Source of the DNA: Methylococcaceae bacterium
Lineage (GTDB): Bacteria > Pseudomonadota > Gammaproteobacteria > Methylococcales > Methylomonadaceae
Reading direction: 5' to 3'
NCBI GenBank assembly: GCA_013141155.1
Contig: JABFRM010000092.1
Location: forward strand, 1 to 37,443
DNA length: 37,443 nucleotides
A program made the position numbers and the translations under genes. The notes below the pieces were generated by a model. The model was not told the DNA's origin. It saw only the letters and a list, made by a program, of their open reading frames with translations, and did not search any database. This document shows, piece by piece, positions 25,223 through 33,722 of the stretch; positions within the stretch are counted from its first letter, which is position 1, and each line of letters begins with the position of its first letter.

Positions 25223-26661
25223 CAGTTACAATCTCTTGAGGTAAAAAGCTTTGTTGAGGGATCAGGTTTTTGGTGGCCAGCAGAGTTTAACTGGGCGCCA
25301 ATAATCATCAAGAGCAGTATATGGGTAAGTTGATTGGAACCAAAGTGACCAATTATGGCTAAAGAAACTTCACTGATTGAGCGGAAAAAAATCATCATGA
25401 AGATGGCAAGCGTTAATCCCTGACTTGATTTGGCTGTCTTCAACGTAAACCAAAATAATGTCGGCACATAGATTAATAATCCCGCCACACCCAAAATTCC
25501 GGCACTAGAGAGGGTTTGATAAAATTGGCTATGCGCACTCATTGCCGCAGGTAGTCCAATTTTTGCTCGATGCGCCTCATCCCAGATGGTTAATCCATAT
25601 CCGAAAATAGGGCTATTGCGCCACTCAGTTAATGCAATCGCCCAGATTTGGTTTCTCCCTGTCATTGACATAAGATCGGCGCCTGCGCGGGTAGAAAAAA
25701 AAGCATTAAGTTTATTTCCTAATTCACCAAACATTATTATGCCCAACATAATACTGGCGGTTAACATCGTCATAAAAATAAATAGGGCCGGTAAAATAGG
25801 GCGCTTAAAATCGAAAAGCCGTTGTTTTAAAAAATCACCATGCTTGAAATATCCCATACAGGACATGCAGATAATAAAAACAATCCAACTTGTTTTTGAC
25901 TGAGCTAATAACAGGCTTAAATAACCGATAGTCCAGGCAAAAAGATTAATCGAGCGACTAGAAAAGGGTTTGTTCCACAAACAAAGCAGAAACAAAACGA
26001 TGAATATACCCAAGGTATTTGGGTGAGGTGCTAATCCAGCATAACGGTAGGTTAATCCAGGAATAAGGCCTTCATGATAATCTTTACTGAATACAAACGA
26101 AGGATTCCAGGGTGCAATACTTGCACTGATCACCAGTAGAATAAAGAACGCATCTCGCGCTGAACGGATAGCAATTTCATCCTCTCCTTGGGTAAATAAT
26201 AGTGCGGCAGTACCCACGATGACCAAGTATAGGTAGTCATATCCGAACGAGGGGTGACTGCTTAAAAGTGCCGCAGTCACTACGTTAGTCAAGAAAAAAA
26301 ATAAAAACGTGATCGTTAATAAGATTGGTAGGTTAGGGTGGCTTCGGGAGTATATTAATTGGCTGGCTATGCGTTGACAGGCGGCAAAGACAATCAGTGC
26401 CGAGTTGACGCGAACGAGCGTTACCATGTAGGTTGGTACTTGCGTCAAACTATGCTCAATGGATTCACCGGACTCAAATAAGTTCCGCCCTAAAGTTATT
26501 AATTGGAGCGTATTTACAAAGGTTGAGGTATAAAAAATATACGGTAAGTATCCTGCTTTGCTACGAACCAAACGCAAAAGCCCCATCAAACAGAGTATCG
26601 TGCATAAAGCGGCTAAAAATCCCGTTAACAATGATAGGAGTGTTAATAAAAATTCAGTCAT
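25222..26661 (-). CDS. O-antigen ligase/polymerase family membrane protein (Wzy-like)
   Basis: A 479-residue integral membrane protein with about 12 predicted hydrophobic segments. The large periplasmic loop and following helix contain MTGRNQIWAIALTEWRNSPI, FGYGLTIWDEA and AMSAHSQFYQTLSSAGILG, the RG/NxW-GxG-HxxxL pattern of the Wzy_C (O-antigen ligase) domain. Such proteins polymerise or ligate lipid-linked repeat units at the periplasmic face. Because it sits between a Wzx flippase gene and glycosyltransferases in what looks like an EPS operon, polymerase is more likely than lipid A ligase. The gene starts 9 bases after the flippase gene. Confidence 0.88.
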   Translation of the reverse strand: MTEFLLTLLSLLTGFLAALCTILCLMGLLRLVRSKAGYLPYIFYTSTFVNTLQLITLGRNLFESGESIEHSLTQVPTYMVTLVRVNSALIVFAACQRIASQLIYSRSHPNLPILLTITFLFFFLTNVVTAALLSSHPSFGYDYLYLVIVGTAALLFTQGEDEIAIRSARDAFFILLVISASIAPWNPSFVFSKDYHEGLIPGLTYRYAGLAPHPNTLGIFIVLFLLCLWNKPFSSRSINLFAWTIGYLSLLLAQSKTSWIVFIICMSCMGYFKHGDFLKQRLFDFKRPILPALFIFMTMLTASIMLGIIMFGELGNKLNAFFSTRAGADLMSMTGRNQIWAIALTEWRNSPIFGYGLTIWDEAHRAKIGLPAAMSAHSQFYQTLSSAGILGVAGLLIYVPTLFWFTLKTAKSSQGLTLAIFMMIFFRSISEVSLAIIGHFGSNQLTHILLLMIIGAQLNSAGHQKPDPSTKLFTSRDCN

Positions 26662-26670
26662 TTTTTAAGA

Positions 26671-28257
26671 CTACTTATTTTTTGAGCCGAATTTGGCATT
26701 ATTATCTAAGGATTGTGCAAGTCGTGGACTAAACCGACTTAACATGCCTATTACTTCTGCACCAAGCAGTTTTGGAAAAATAAGTGCAGTCACTAATAAA
26801 ATGCTGCCGCCCGAAAAACAACCGCCAAGCAACGGCATCAAATAGGTAGTGGCTGCGCTAAAGTTAATGTTTATCCCAGCGAAAGTGGTCACGGTGGCGT
26901 TAAGTTTAGTACCAATATAAAGACTTGCAATGGTACCGAGTTTAATACCACCCAAAGTACCGATCACGGCAAGGCTCATCATGGCAATACCACGTATCGC
27001 TAAGGGCCATAAATCTAAAATGGAAATATTTAGCTGATGACAAGCTGCGGTCGTGATTGCCACAGATCGGATAAAAAGAAGGCCAGCGGCTATTAACGCA
27101 ACCATTACTATGCCTTGATTGCCGTAATTATAAAAAGCATAACCTGCCAATGCCAGGATTGGTAATTGCAATAAGCTCTCAAAGTGTTTGCGATTGGTAT
27201 TCCATAAAATGGGGGTGGACATGCTCCAGGTTATGTAGGCTGGCATTGACAACGCCAAAATAGTTAATACCAGCGCCGAAGATTCCCACGCCGAGCCGTA
27301 TAAAAAGCCAATTAAATAGGGTGCGATAATCGCGAACAGGGCAAATAGTGGTGCCATGAGTATCCATACCGATGCGATGATTGGGAGGTAAGCACGCCTC
27401 AAGCGTTCTGGTTCCGATTGCAGGCGGGCGCCCGCAGTCAGAAAGGCAGGCTGTAAAGCACCAATCAATAAGCTGTTGGGGGTGTTAGCAAGGTTGTAGC
27501 CGACAGTGTAAAGCCCCACTGCATGAGAATCAAGGTAGCGACCCAGAAAAATACGGTCCATATTATTGAGCAACCAATTGCAGAGGTTGGTTACAAATAC
27601 CGTTATGCCAACGCCAGATATGGCTTTGGCGCCACTGTACCAAAATAAAGGTTTTAGGGAATGTGGTTGCCGAATAAATGTCATTACCATCATGACAAAA
27701 GCTTGTGCAAGCCAGGCTGCAACCAATGACCAAACGCCTGCGCCGTGGTAAGCAAGTGGTAAGCCGATACCCAAATAACCAACGCTATAGCTGATAATTT
27801 GAATGATATTAATCCAGCGAAAATCAAGATTACGTCTAAGTAAGTTGCTGGCGGGAGCTGTAAGCGAGCTGAATACACACGCTAAACTTAGCCAACGAAC
27901 GATAGCATCAATCCGCGGTTCATTAAAGTATTGGGCAACTAAGGGCGCGAGTAAATAAAGCCCGACAGCAACTAATGAGCCGGTAATAAGTTGCCAGGTG
28001 AAGACGAAACGAATATCTTCCTCGACTAAATGTTGAATTTGAATCAGTCCCCAGGCAAAGCCAAAATTGGAAAAAAAATTGCTGAAGGTTAGCACTATCG
28101 TACCCATGGCAAATAATCCGTAGTTTTCAGGCCCCAAGAGCCTGGCCAATACGATTTGTGCGCCTAATGACAAGCCATATTGCGCCACGCTGCCGAGTGC
28201 GCTCCACTTTACCGCACTTACGCTTTGTTTATTAATATCTGGGGAATCAGGTTTCAC
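26671..28257 (-). CDS. Polysaccharide flippase, Wzx/WzxC-like (PST family, MOP superfamily)
   Basis: A 528-residue membrane protein with about 14 hydrophobic helices. The N-terminus SAVKWSALGSVAQYGLSLGA, then QIVLARLLGPENYGLFAMGT, is the signature of the polysaccharide transport proteins. LNNMDRIFLGRYLDSHAVGL and YTVGYNLANTPNSL follow in the middle. It moves undecaprenyl-linked repeat units across the inner membrane. It is the promoter-proximal gene of the leftward operon, with the divergent amidohydrolase gene beyond a 378-base gap. Length and motifs fit WzxC-type exporters of EPS rather than the shorter O-antigen Wzx. Confidence 0.93.
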   Translation of the reverse strand: MKPDSPDINKQSVSAVKWSALGSVAQYGLSLGAQIVLARLLGPENYGLFAMGTIVLTFSNFFSNFGFAWGLIQIQHLVEEDIRFVFTWQLITGSLVAVGLYLLAPLVAQYFNEPRIDAIVRWLSLACVFSSLTAPASNLLRRNLDFRWINIIQIISYSVGYLGIGLPLAYHGAGVWSLVAAWLAQAFVMMVMTFIRQPHSLKPLFWYSGAKAISGVGITVFVTNLCNWLLNNMDRIFLGRYLDSHAVGLYTVGYNLANTPNSLLIGALQPAFLTAGARLQSEPERLRRAYLPIIASVWILMAPLFALFAIIAPYLIGFLYGSAWESSALVLTILALSMPAYITWSMSTPILWNTNRKHFESLLQLPILALAGYAFYNYGNQGIVMVALIAAGLLFIRSVAITTAACHQLNISILDLWPLAIRGIAMMSLAVIGTLGGIKLGTIASLYIGTKLNATVTTFAGININFSAATTYLMPLLGGCFSGGSILLVTALIFPKLLGAEVIGMLSRFSPRLAQSLDNNAKFGSKNK

Positions 28258-28635
28258 GAAAAGATTTTATAGTGGATAGTTGGAAATTTTAAAGTGCATA
28301 ACCGGTGTTCTTAATAAGGCCATACATATAGCCAGCAGCGATAGTTTACATTTGTTTAAGGGGGAATGCATTTAACGATACGAATTCACCCAGTCCTAGT
28401 ATAGTCAATAACGCATATATTTATTATGTCATTATGTTCGCATTTGGGTCATAAAACAAAAATGCTGCCGATGCAAGTTTATGAATGTAGCAGCTCATCA
28501 ATAATCCCTACTTTAGTCCGATAGCATGGTTTTTCTCCGCGTGTTATGATGAATTGCGGTAACAGTAATAGCCTATTTTTTATACCGTTTATAAAATATC
28601 TAACCACGCCATCCATCATTTACGGGAATCCACCT
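28258..28635. other. Divergent intergenic region, Wzx operon versus amidohydrolase
   Basis: A 378-base region that must contain the start of the polysaccharide operon on the minus strand and the amidohydrolase promoter on the plus strand. Sequence at about 28396-28440 (TAGTATAGTCAATAACGCAT, then TATATTTATTATGTCATTAT) is AT-rich and promoter-like. I could not settle any single promoter or operator. The open frame that begins at 28546 is an in-frame extension of the amidohydrolase and is probably not translated. Confidence 0.4.
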
Positions 28636-30669
28636 ATGCGCTCAATTTCACTTGCTAGATTTCATACACTATTACGCGGTAAATTCACAGTCAGTGCCTT
28701 GGCGCTTTCGATGAGCATGGCTTGTAACGCCGTAGCGGCTCAAGAATCACATGATTCACATGCCGCGGCAGATCTGGTTTTTTTGAATGGCTATATTTAT
28801 ACCGCTGAAGACGACACTGACCATCACAATAAAGACCGTCGCAACCCTCATCATCAAGCAGTCGTGCAAAGCATAGCGACCCGTAATAAACAAATTATCT
28901 TTGTAGGTTCTGATGAAGACGGCAAAGAATTTATCGGCCCTAAGACTCAAGTGATTGACCTCCACGGAAAGATGGTTTTACCGGGTTTCATTGATACCCA
29001 TACGCACATGGAGTTGTTCAGCGCCGCAGAAACTGACGGCCCTAACTTACTTAACGATTTTACGGTTGCGGATATTACTAAGCATATCAAGGATTTTGCC
29101 GATAGCCATCCTGAACGGGCAGTCGTCGGGGGATTTAATTATTCACGCACTGTTTATAATACCGAAACAGGCGATGTTTCCCGTCCAAATGTTGCGGATC
29201 TTGACTTGATCATTCCTGACCGACCTGCCGCTATAATAGAACTAAGCACCCACTCTGTTTGGGTAAATACTAAAACACTTCAGTTACTCGGCATCACTGA
29301 CAGTACGCCGAACCCAGTCAATGGTGTCATCGAGCGTGACGCAAATGGTCATGCAACCGGACAATTATTAGAAAATGCCGTGAGCTTAGTCACCAACGCC
29401 CTTGCAAAAACCGACAAGGCACAATTTCAAGACAAATTTTTAAAAACGGTGGATTATTTTAATGCGCATGGCGTTACCGGTGCTTTTGAGGCGATGGACA
29501 GTGCTTATGGTAATATCGCCATCCAAAATTACTACCATACGGCCATTCAGGAACTAGCCGCACAAGATAAGCTAAACATGCGTATTAAAGGCAGTTGGTA
29601 TATTAATCCTGCCGACACTTCTTCACCCTCATTGTCGCCTAAAGCACAGCTTGATCTTGCGGCAATAAACAATAAGGCTTTCCAATCACCCAACGGACAT
29701 TTCCGTACCGATACCGTTAAGTTCTTTATTGATGGGGTTGTAGAAGGCGGTAATCATGCCACCGCGTTAATGATTAAACCCTACTGCGAATTAATTACCT
29801 ATTCTTGCGTAGATGCGGGTGCCGGAACCTATAAAGGGCTGGATTTTTGGGCTAATGCTAATCAAGATCTCGTTGCAGCCCTAAAGCAGGCAAATAAATC
29901 AGATTTTCAAATTCATATCCATTCTATTGGTAATGGTGCGGTTAGAAAGGCAGCATTGGCACTTGAACAGGCGAATGTTGATCGCTCTATGTATCCGACC
30001 ATGGCGCATTTGCAGCTTACAGAATATGAAGATCTGGCACGTATGGCTAAACAAGGGATTACGGCCAGCATCACGCCACGTTGGGCTGAATTGGATAACT
30101 ATTTTTCAGCGTATTACATTAGCCGACTCGGCTTTGATCGCGCTAGCCAGCAAGATCGTTTTAAAACTATGTTCGATCTGGGGATTAATGTTACCGCAGG
30201 GAGTGATTACGCAATCTCCAATCCTGAGTATGAAATCCATACGTTTACTGCACTGACTAGACTTTTACCGAGAAAAATTTACGATCTTTGGTACGGGGAC
30301 GAAAAGCTATATCCGTATATTTCTAATCTCGATTATGTATTTAAACCCAATGACTTTGATCCAATCAATTTCAGTGTGATGCCGATCGGCGCATTACCGC
30401 CAGCGAATGAACGGATTAAATCGCTTGAGGATTTAATCAAATCCTACACCATCAATGCCGCTAAACAATTACGGCTGGATAAAACCACCGGTTCGATTGC
30501 CGTGGGTAAATCAGCAGACTTAGTGGTGTGGGATACTAATTGGTTTACGCCTGCCAGTCAGTTTGCCAAAAGTAATAACCTAACAGACCTTGATCCACTT
30601 ATTAATTCCTCCGTTGTTTATACGCTGTTTGAGGGCAAAATCGTTTACGACGGGGCGCCGAAGCTTTAA
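28636..30669 (+). CDS. Exported amidohydrolase, YtcJ-like (amidohydrolase family 3)
   Basis: A 677-residue protein if started at the ATG at 28636, with GGGA about 8 bases upstream. The frame is open 30 codons further, but this start gives a clean signal peptide: basic n-region (ARFHTLLRGK), hydrophobic core and AVAA cleavage before QESHD at residue 36. Metal-site motifs are LPGFIDTHTHME (H122, H124), then FHIHSIGNGAV-type QIHIHSIGNGAVRKA, TMAHLQLTEYEDL and NVTAGSDYAISN with the catalytic Asp. ADLVVWDTNW closes the composite beta-domain. It is a periplasmic hydrolase of unknown substrate. A His-rich insert (residues about 62-73, DHHNKDRRNPHH) is unusual. The neighbours give no pathway clue. 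Confidence 0.9.
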   Translation: MRSISLARFHTLLRGKFTVSALALSMSMACNAVAAQESHDSHAAADLVFLNGYIYTAEDDTDHHNKDRRNPHHQAVVQSIATRNKQIIFVGSDEDGKEFIGPKTQVIDLHGKMVLPGFIDTHTHMELFSAAETDGPNLLNDFTVADITKHIKDFADSHPERAVVGGFNYSRTVYNTETGDVSRPNVADLDLIIPDRPAAIIELSTHSVWVNTKTLQLLGITDSTPNPVNGVIERDANGHATGQLLENAVSLVTNALAKTDKAQFQDKFLKTVDYFNAHGVTGAFEAMDSAYGNIAIQNYYHTAIQELAAQDKLNMRIKGSWYINPADTSSPSLSPKAQLDLAAINNKAFQSPNGHFRTDTVKFFIDGVVEGGNHATALMIKPYCELITYSCVDAGAGTYKGLDFWANANQDLVAALKQANKSDFQIHIHSIGNGAVRKAALALEQANVDRSMYPTMAHLQLTEYEDLARMAKQGITASITPRWAELDNYFSAYYISRLGFDRASQQDRFKTMFDLGINVTAGSDYAISNPEYEIHTFTALTRLLPRKIYDLWYGDEKLYPYISNLDYVFKPNDFDPINFSVMPIGALPPANERIKSLEDLIKSYTINAAKQLRLDKTTGSIAVGKSADLVVWDTNWFTPASQFAKSNNLTDLDPLINSSVVYTLFEGKIVYDGAPKL

Positions 30670-30737
30670 GATAATGTTCTTGAAAGTCTAGTGGCTAACG
30701 ACTGTGTTAGCACGAGTAATGAAAGCTTGATTTAGAA

Positions 30738-30770
30738 GGTGGGCAGTAAGGGATTTTTGCCCACCATTTT
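30738..30770 (+). terminator. Rho-independent terminator between amidohydrolase and glucanase genes
   Basis: GGTGGGCA (30738-30745) pairs perfectly with TGCCCACC (30758-30765), followed by ATTTTAT. It lies between two convergent genes and is probably used by the amidohydrolase transcript, and perhaps by the opposite one as well. Confidence 0.75.
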
Positions 30771-30780
30771 ATAATTAACG

Positions 30781-31902
30781 TTAGTTGAACCTGGCTGGTA
30801 ACCAGCCGCGTTCTACGCATTCTCTAAAGCACCACGCGGGTGTGGTTTCGGTTTTATAGCTCCAAAAGAACCAGCCCAAGTATTTTTCATAGGTTACTAA
30901 TTGCGCTGCTGCATAGCCTCTAAAAGCAATTGCTTGTTGAAAATCGTCCAGCTCTTCCAGCGCATGGTTAAAGGGGCCGTCCGCCCATAGCGATACCACT
31001 TTTAAATCAAGACCTAAACTCCATTCCCCCACTATCGACCAATTGCCTCGATCTTGAATAAGCGCATCGGCCTCGTTTTTCCAGGCAACTACCGATTTTT
31101 CGATATGTTCGTAAATATCACTGTCAATATCTTTGCGTTCAAAACATTGGTAACGGTGAATATCGAAGATGACATTATCAAAATCAGGCGTGTTTAAAAA
31201 TCCGGTGTACGCTTGGAATGTGCGAAAGCCATCATGGAAAACCACAGCAACTTGATCAGCAGGACAATATTGGCGAATGCGCCGATAGGCTTCCGTAGTG
31301 TATTTTTTTAACAGCGTAGTATCCACATCCCAACGCGGCTCATTCAATACCTCAATGGCATGAAGTGCAGGCCGTTGATGATAACGCTCGGCTAGCCGTT
31401 CCAGAACCCAGAGCGAATGTTCAAGATACTCAGTTTTGGTGTGCCATTCGCATACATCCTTTATGCCGCCGTTGTCAAAGCCATTTTGGCAGCCGGGGGC
31501 TGCATGTAAATCCAGTACGATCATTAAGCCCAATTCTTCCGCCCAAGTAAAGGCACGGTCTAATATTTCGATGCCGCCTGTTACGAAGGGATGGGTCATA
31601 TTGCCATAACTGCGGTGGTAAGGATAATCTGGGCCGAAAATCCAATGCCCCAATGGAATACGCACCGCATTTAATCCAGTATTGGCGATCCAGACAAAAT
31701 CATCGCGGGTGATGAAAGTATTCCAATGCTGTTTTAGCGGTTGCTCAGCATGCACGCCCAACTCTGCGCAATAAGTGGTTTCATCGGTTGCTGCAAGACC
31801 CTCAAACACACTGGGGGTCATCCATTTTTCCAGTACCAGCCAGCCACCGAGATTGACGCCGCGTAATTTCTTGCCGTATTTGCTGGCAAAGGCTGTATTC
31901 AT
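30781..31902 (-). CDS. Glycoside hydrolase family 5, subfamily-9-like (exo-beta-1,3-glucanase type)
   Basis: A 373-residue TIM-barrel enzyme. The ATG at 31902 is chosen because AGGAAA precedes it at normal spacing; the frame is open to 31941. The N-terminus LRGVNLGGWLVLEKWMTPSVF closely recalls yeast exo-1,3-glucanases. Catalytic residues are the acid/base E188 in IEVLNEPRWD and the nucleophile E293 in IVGEWSLGLD. R81 (AVRIPLGHW), H134 (LDLHAAPG) and H249 (DIHRYQ) are the other conserved residues, and WSYKTE lies near the C-terminus. There is no signal peptide, so the product should be cytosolic, which is unusual for a glucanase. Subfamily is by motif resemblance only. It follows the sigma-54 activator gene on the same strand. 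Confidence 0.9.
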   Translation of the reverse strand: MNTAFASKYGKKLRGVNLGGWLVLEKWMTPSVFEGLAATDETTYCAELGVHAEQPLKQHWNTFITRDDFVWIANTGLNAVRIPLGHWIFGPDYPYHRSYGNMTHPFVTGGIEILDRAFTWAEELGLMIVLDLHAAPGCQNGFDNGGIKDVCEWHTKTEYLEHSLWVLERLAERYHQRPALHAIEVLNEPRWDVDTTLLKKYTTEAYRRIRQYCPADQVAVVFHDGFRTFQAYTGFLNTPDFDNVIFDIHRYQCFERKDIDSDIYEHIEKSVVAWKNEADALIQDRGNWSIVGEWSLGLDLKVVSLWADGPFNHALEELDDFQQAIAFRGYAAAQLVTYEKYLGWFFWSYKTETTPAWCFRECVERGWLPARFN

Positions 31903-31944
31903 GGTCATTTCCTGTTGATTGTTATAAAAATCTTGCCGCACTTA

Positions 31945-31950
31945 ATTATA
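31945..31950 (-). promoter_or_regulatory. Candidate -10 element of the glucanase gene
   Basis: A perfect TATAAT on the minus strand, 43 bases before the chosen glucanase start, inside the 75-base gap after the activator gene. The -35 is weak. No -24/-12 sigma-54 promoter is visible here, so the neighbouring activator need not control this gene. Confidence 0.35.
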
Positions 31951-31977
31951 GGTTTTGCCACCAAATAATCATCTGCA

Positions 31978-33294
31978 TCAGCTATCCAGTTGATATAGAT
32001 TAAGTTTACGATAGAGTGTGCGTTCGCTAACACCAATTTCCGTGGCAATTTGTTTTCGGTTACCTTGAAATTTAACGATTAACTGCTGTATTAATTCTTT
32101 TTCGGATGCGGCTGATTTAATGGGCTGTTGCGTAATGGTGTTTTGAAGCGTTACCTCAAGATGCTTAATATCGCTAGACCTGGAACCACGCCGTAAGATA
32201 TGGATTTGTTGTGCATCAATCTGCTCATCATTTGCTAATGCCACGGCAAGCTGCATACAGTTTTTTAATTCGCGGATATTGCCAGGCCAAGTATGCTGTA
32301 TTAATTTAGTAAATGCTTTCTGCGTTAAACAATGCTTATGTCCTTCTTGTCGTAAAAAATATTCAGCCAGTAAGGCTATGTCTTGTTTTCGTTCACGTAA
32401 GGGCAAGATTTCGACAGATAGAACGGATAGCCGGTAAAATAAGTCTTCCCGAAAACGGCCTTCTTTAATCATATCCCCGAGGTTTCTATGCGTAGCACAA
32501 ACGACGCGAACGTTAGACGTTAATATTTGGGTTCCGCCAACCCGTCGAAATTGCCCACTTTCCAAAGCCCTTAATAATTTTGGCTGTTGCGAAAGCGGTA
32601 ATTCTCCTATTTCGTCAAGAAACAAAGTGCCGTTATCAGCCAATTCAAATAATCCTTTTTTGGATGTCACTGCGTTGGTAAAGGCGCCTTTTTCATGCCC
32701 AAACAATTCGCTTTCAAATAAACTTTCAGTCAATAAAGTACAATCGACAATAATTAATTCACTTTTAACACGATTTGACTGCTGATGAATGACCTTTGCT
32801 GCAACTTCTTTCCCCGTGCCGGTTTCACCGATTAATAACACCGGTGCATCAGTTCGGGCAACATTTTGTAATTTTAGCTGTAGATTTAAAAATTCTTTAG
32901 AAACACCGAGCATCTGGGGTTTGGACAATAAGGGTTTGCAGTATGTCAAGGTTTCCCCCAAAAAACGCTTGCCATCGGCATTGGTAATAGCATTACCATT
33001 TAACCAGCATTTTTTGGGATTAGTTTCCTCTGGCGAATTATCGGTAAAAAAACCAGCATATGCTTGAAATGTCTTAAAAAATGTTTGATGCCGACAGTTA
33101 GGTTTATTAATGCAACAAGGATTGCCTAACTGCTTGGTACGTGGCAGTCCAAAATACTTCTCCCTGGCATTGTTAACGGCAACAACAGTTAAATTTTCAT
33201 CAATAATGACAAAAGGTAACGTATGCGTTTCTAACAAGGATTCAAGTGTAAAAGTATGCTGAAAACTTTTTTCTGATGTCGGCATTAATTTCAT
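31978..33294 (-). CDS. Sigma-54-dependent transcriptional activator with N-terminal PAS domain
   Basis: A 438-residue enhancer-binding protein. A PAS-like sensor (about 18-125) includes LPFVIIDENLTVVAVNNARE and a cysteine group, C60, C61 and C67 with H69, then C96 and C119. The AAA+ domain (about 128-360) has Walker A GETGTGKE (156-163), Walker B TLFLDE (223-228) and the RREDLFYRLSV-type segment GRFREDLFYRLSV. The sigma-54 contact loop reads GAFTNA (203-208) instead of GAFTGA. A Fis-type helix-turn-helix is at the C-terminus (GNRKQIATEIGVSERTLYRK). No response-regulator receiver domain is present, so it likely senses a ligand or redox state directly. The target genes are unknown. Confidence 0.93.
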   Translation of the reverse strand: MKLMPTSEKSFQHTFTLESLLETHTLPFVIIDENLTVVAVNNAREKYFGLPRTKQLGNPCCINKPNCRHQTFFKTFQAYAGFFTDNSPEETNPKKCWLNGNAITNADGKRFLGETLTYCKPLLSKPQMLGVSKEFLNLQLKLQNVARTDAPVLLIGETGTGKEVAAKVIHQQSNRVKSELIIVDCTLLTESLFESELFGHEKGAFTNAVTSKKGLFELADNGTLFLDEIGELPLSQQPKLLRALESGQFRRVGGTQILTSNVRVVCATHRNLGDMIKEGRFREDLFYRLSVLSVEILPLRERKQDIALLAEYFLRQEGHKHCLTQKAFTKLIQHTWPGNIRELKNCMQLAVALANDEQIDAQQIHILRRGSRSSDIKHLEVTLQNTITQQPIKSAASEKELIQQLIVKFQGNRKQIATEIGVSERTLYRKLNLYQLDS

Positions 33295-33408
33295 CGATTT
33301 TAAATTAAGTTATCTTTTATTTATAATCACTTAAGTATTTTTATCAATAACAGCGCCCCAGTCAATAATAAAAACGGGTGGCAATTTCTGATAAAAGTTA
33401 AGTATACT

Positions 33409-33424
33409 CGAACAGTGGTGTTCG
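33409..33424. promoter_or_regulatory. Palindromic operator candidate 1
   Basis: CGAACA and TGTTCG are perfect inverted repeats separated by GTGG. It lies 115 bases upstream of the activator start codon and could be an autoregulatory or enhancer site. The arm spacing differs from the Gram-positive LexA box. Confidence 0.4.
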
Positions 33425-33428
33425 TCCA

Positions 33429-33443
33429 ATAATCCGTGATTAT
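33429..33443. promoter_or_regulatory. Palindromic operator candidate 2
   Basis: ATAATC and GATTAT are perfect 6-base inverted repeats around CGT, only four bases after the previous palindrome. Two different adjacent dyads suggest a composite control site. Confidence 0.35.
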
Positions 33444-33532
33444 GCGGAGTTGCGTTTTTTAGGTGGCCGTAGCAGAAAGTGGCAATAATACTACCAGCCA
33501 AATGGTAAATAAGCGGTTATATTTTTCTGTTT

Positions 33533-33548
33533 TGTGAATTGCATCACA
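33533..33548. promoter_or_regulatory. Perfect CRP/Vfr-type binding site
   Basis: TGTGA (33533-33537), six bases, TCACA (33544-33548), with T-rich flanks. Both half-sites match the CRP consensus exactly. On the plus strand TGCTATTTT (33584-33592) could be an extended -10 at class I distance. On the minus strand the box lies about 240 bases before the activator gene. The direction of action is therefore undecided. Confidence 0.55.
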
Positions 33549-33655
33549 TTATTTATGCGTTTATTCGATATGGGCGTGATGGCTGCTATTTTTGTCGGCA
33601 TGTTTATAAAAATTAGCGTGCAAACAAGATTGCCCGCAAGTCACCACAGGTTCTA

Positions 33656-33664
33656 TGGTATAGT
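33656..33664 (+). promoter_or_regulatory. Extended -10 promoter candidate for pabB
   Basis: TGGTATAGT matches the extended -10 form TGnTATAAT at all but one position. A transcript from about 33671 would have a leader of roughly 90 bases before pabB that includes the terminator hairpin. The -35 is poor, as is common with extended -10 promoters. Confidence 0.4.
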
Positions 33665-33722
33665 TTATTGGAGATTTTATCCTATCAAAAAACTGGCAGT
33701 TTACTAACTTGCTTATTCATAA

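Noticed and set aside
31903-31977. Sigma-54 promoter for the glucanase gene
   Set aside because: No TGGCAC-N5-TTGCA pattern is present; a sigma-70 TATAAT is found instead.
33409-33424. LexA/SOS box
   Set aside because: The arms CGAAC and GTTCG recall the Gram-positive LexA site, but the spacer is two bases too long and gammaproteobacterial LexA uses CTGT-N8-ACAG.
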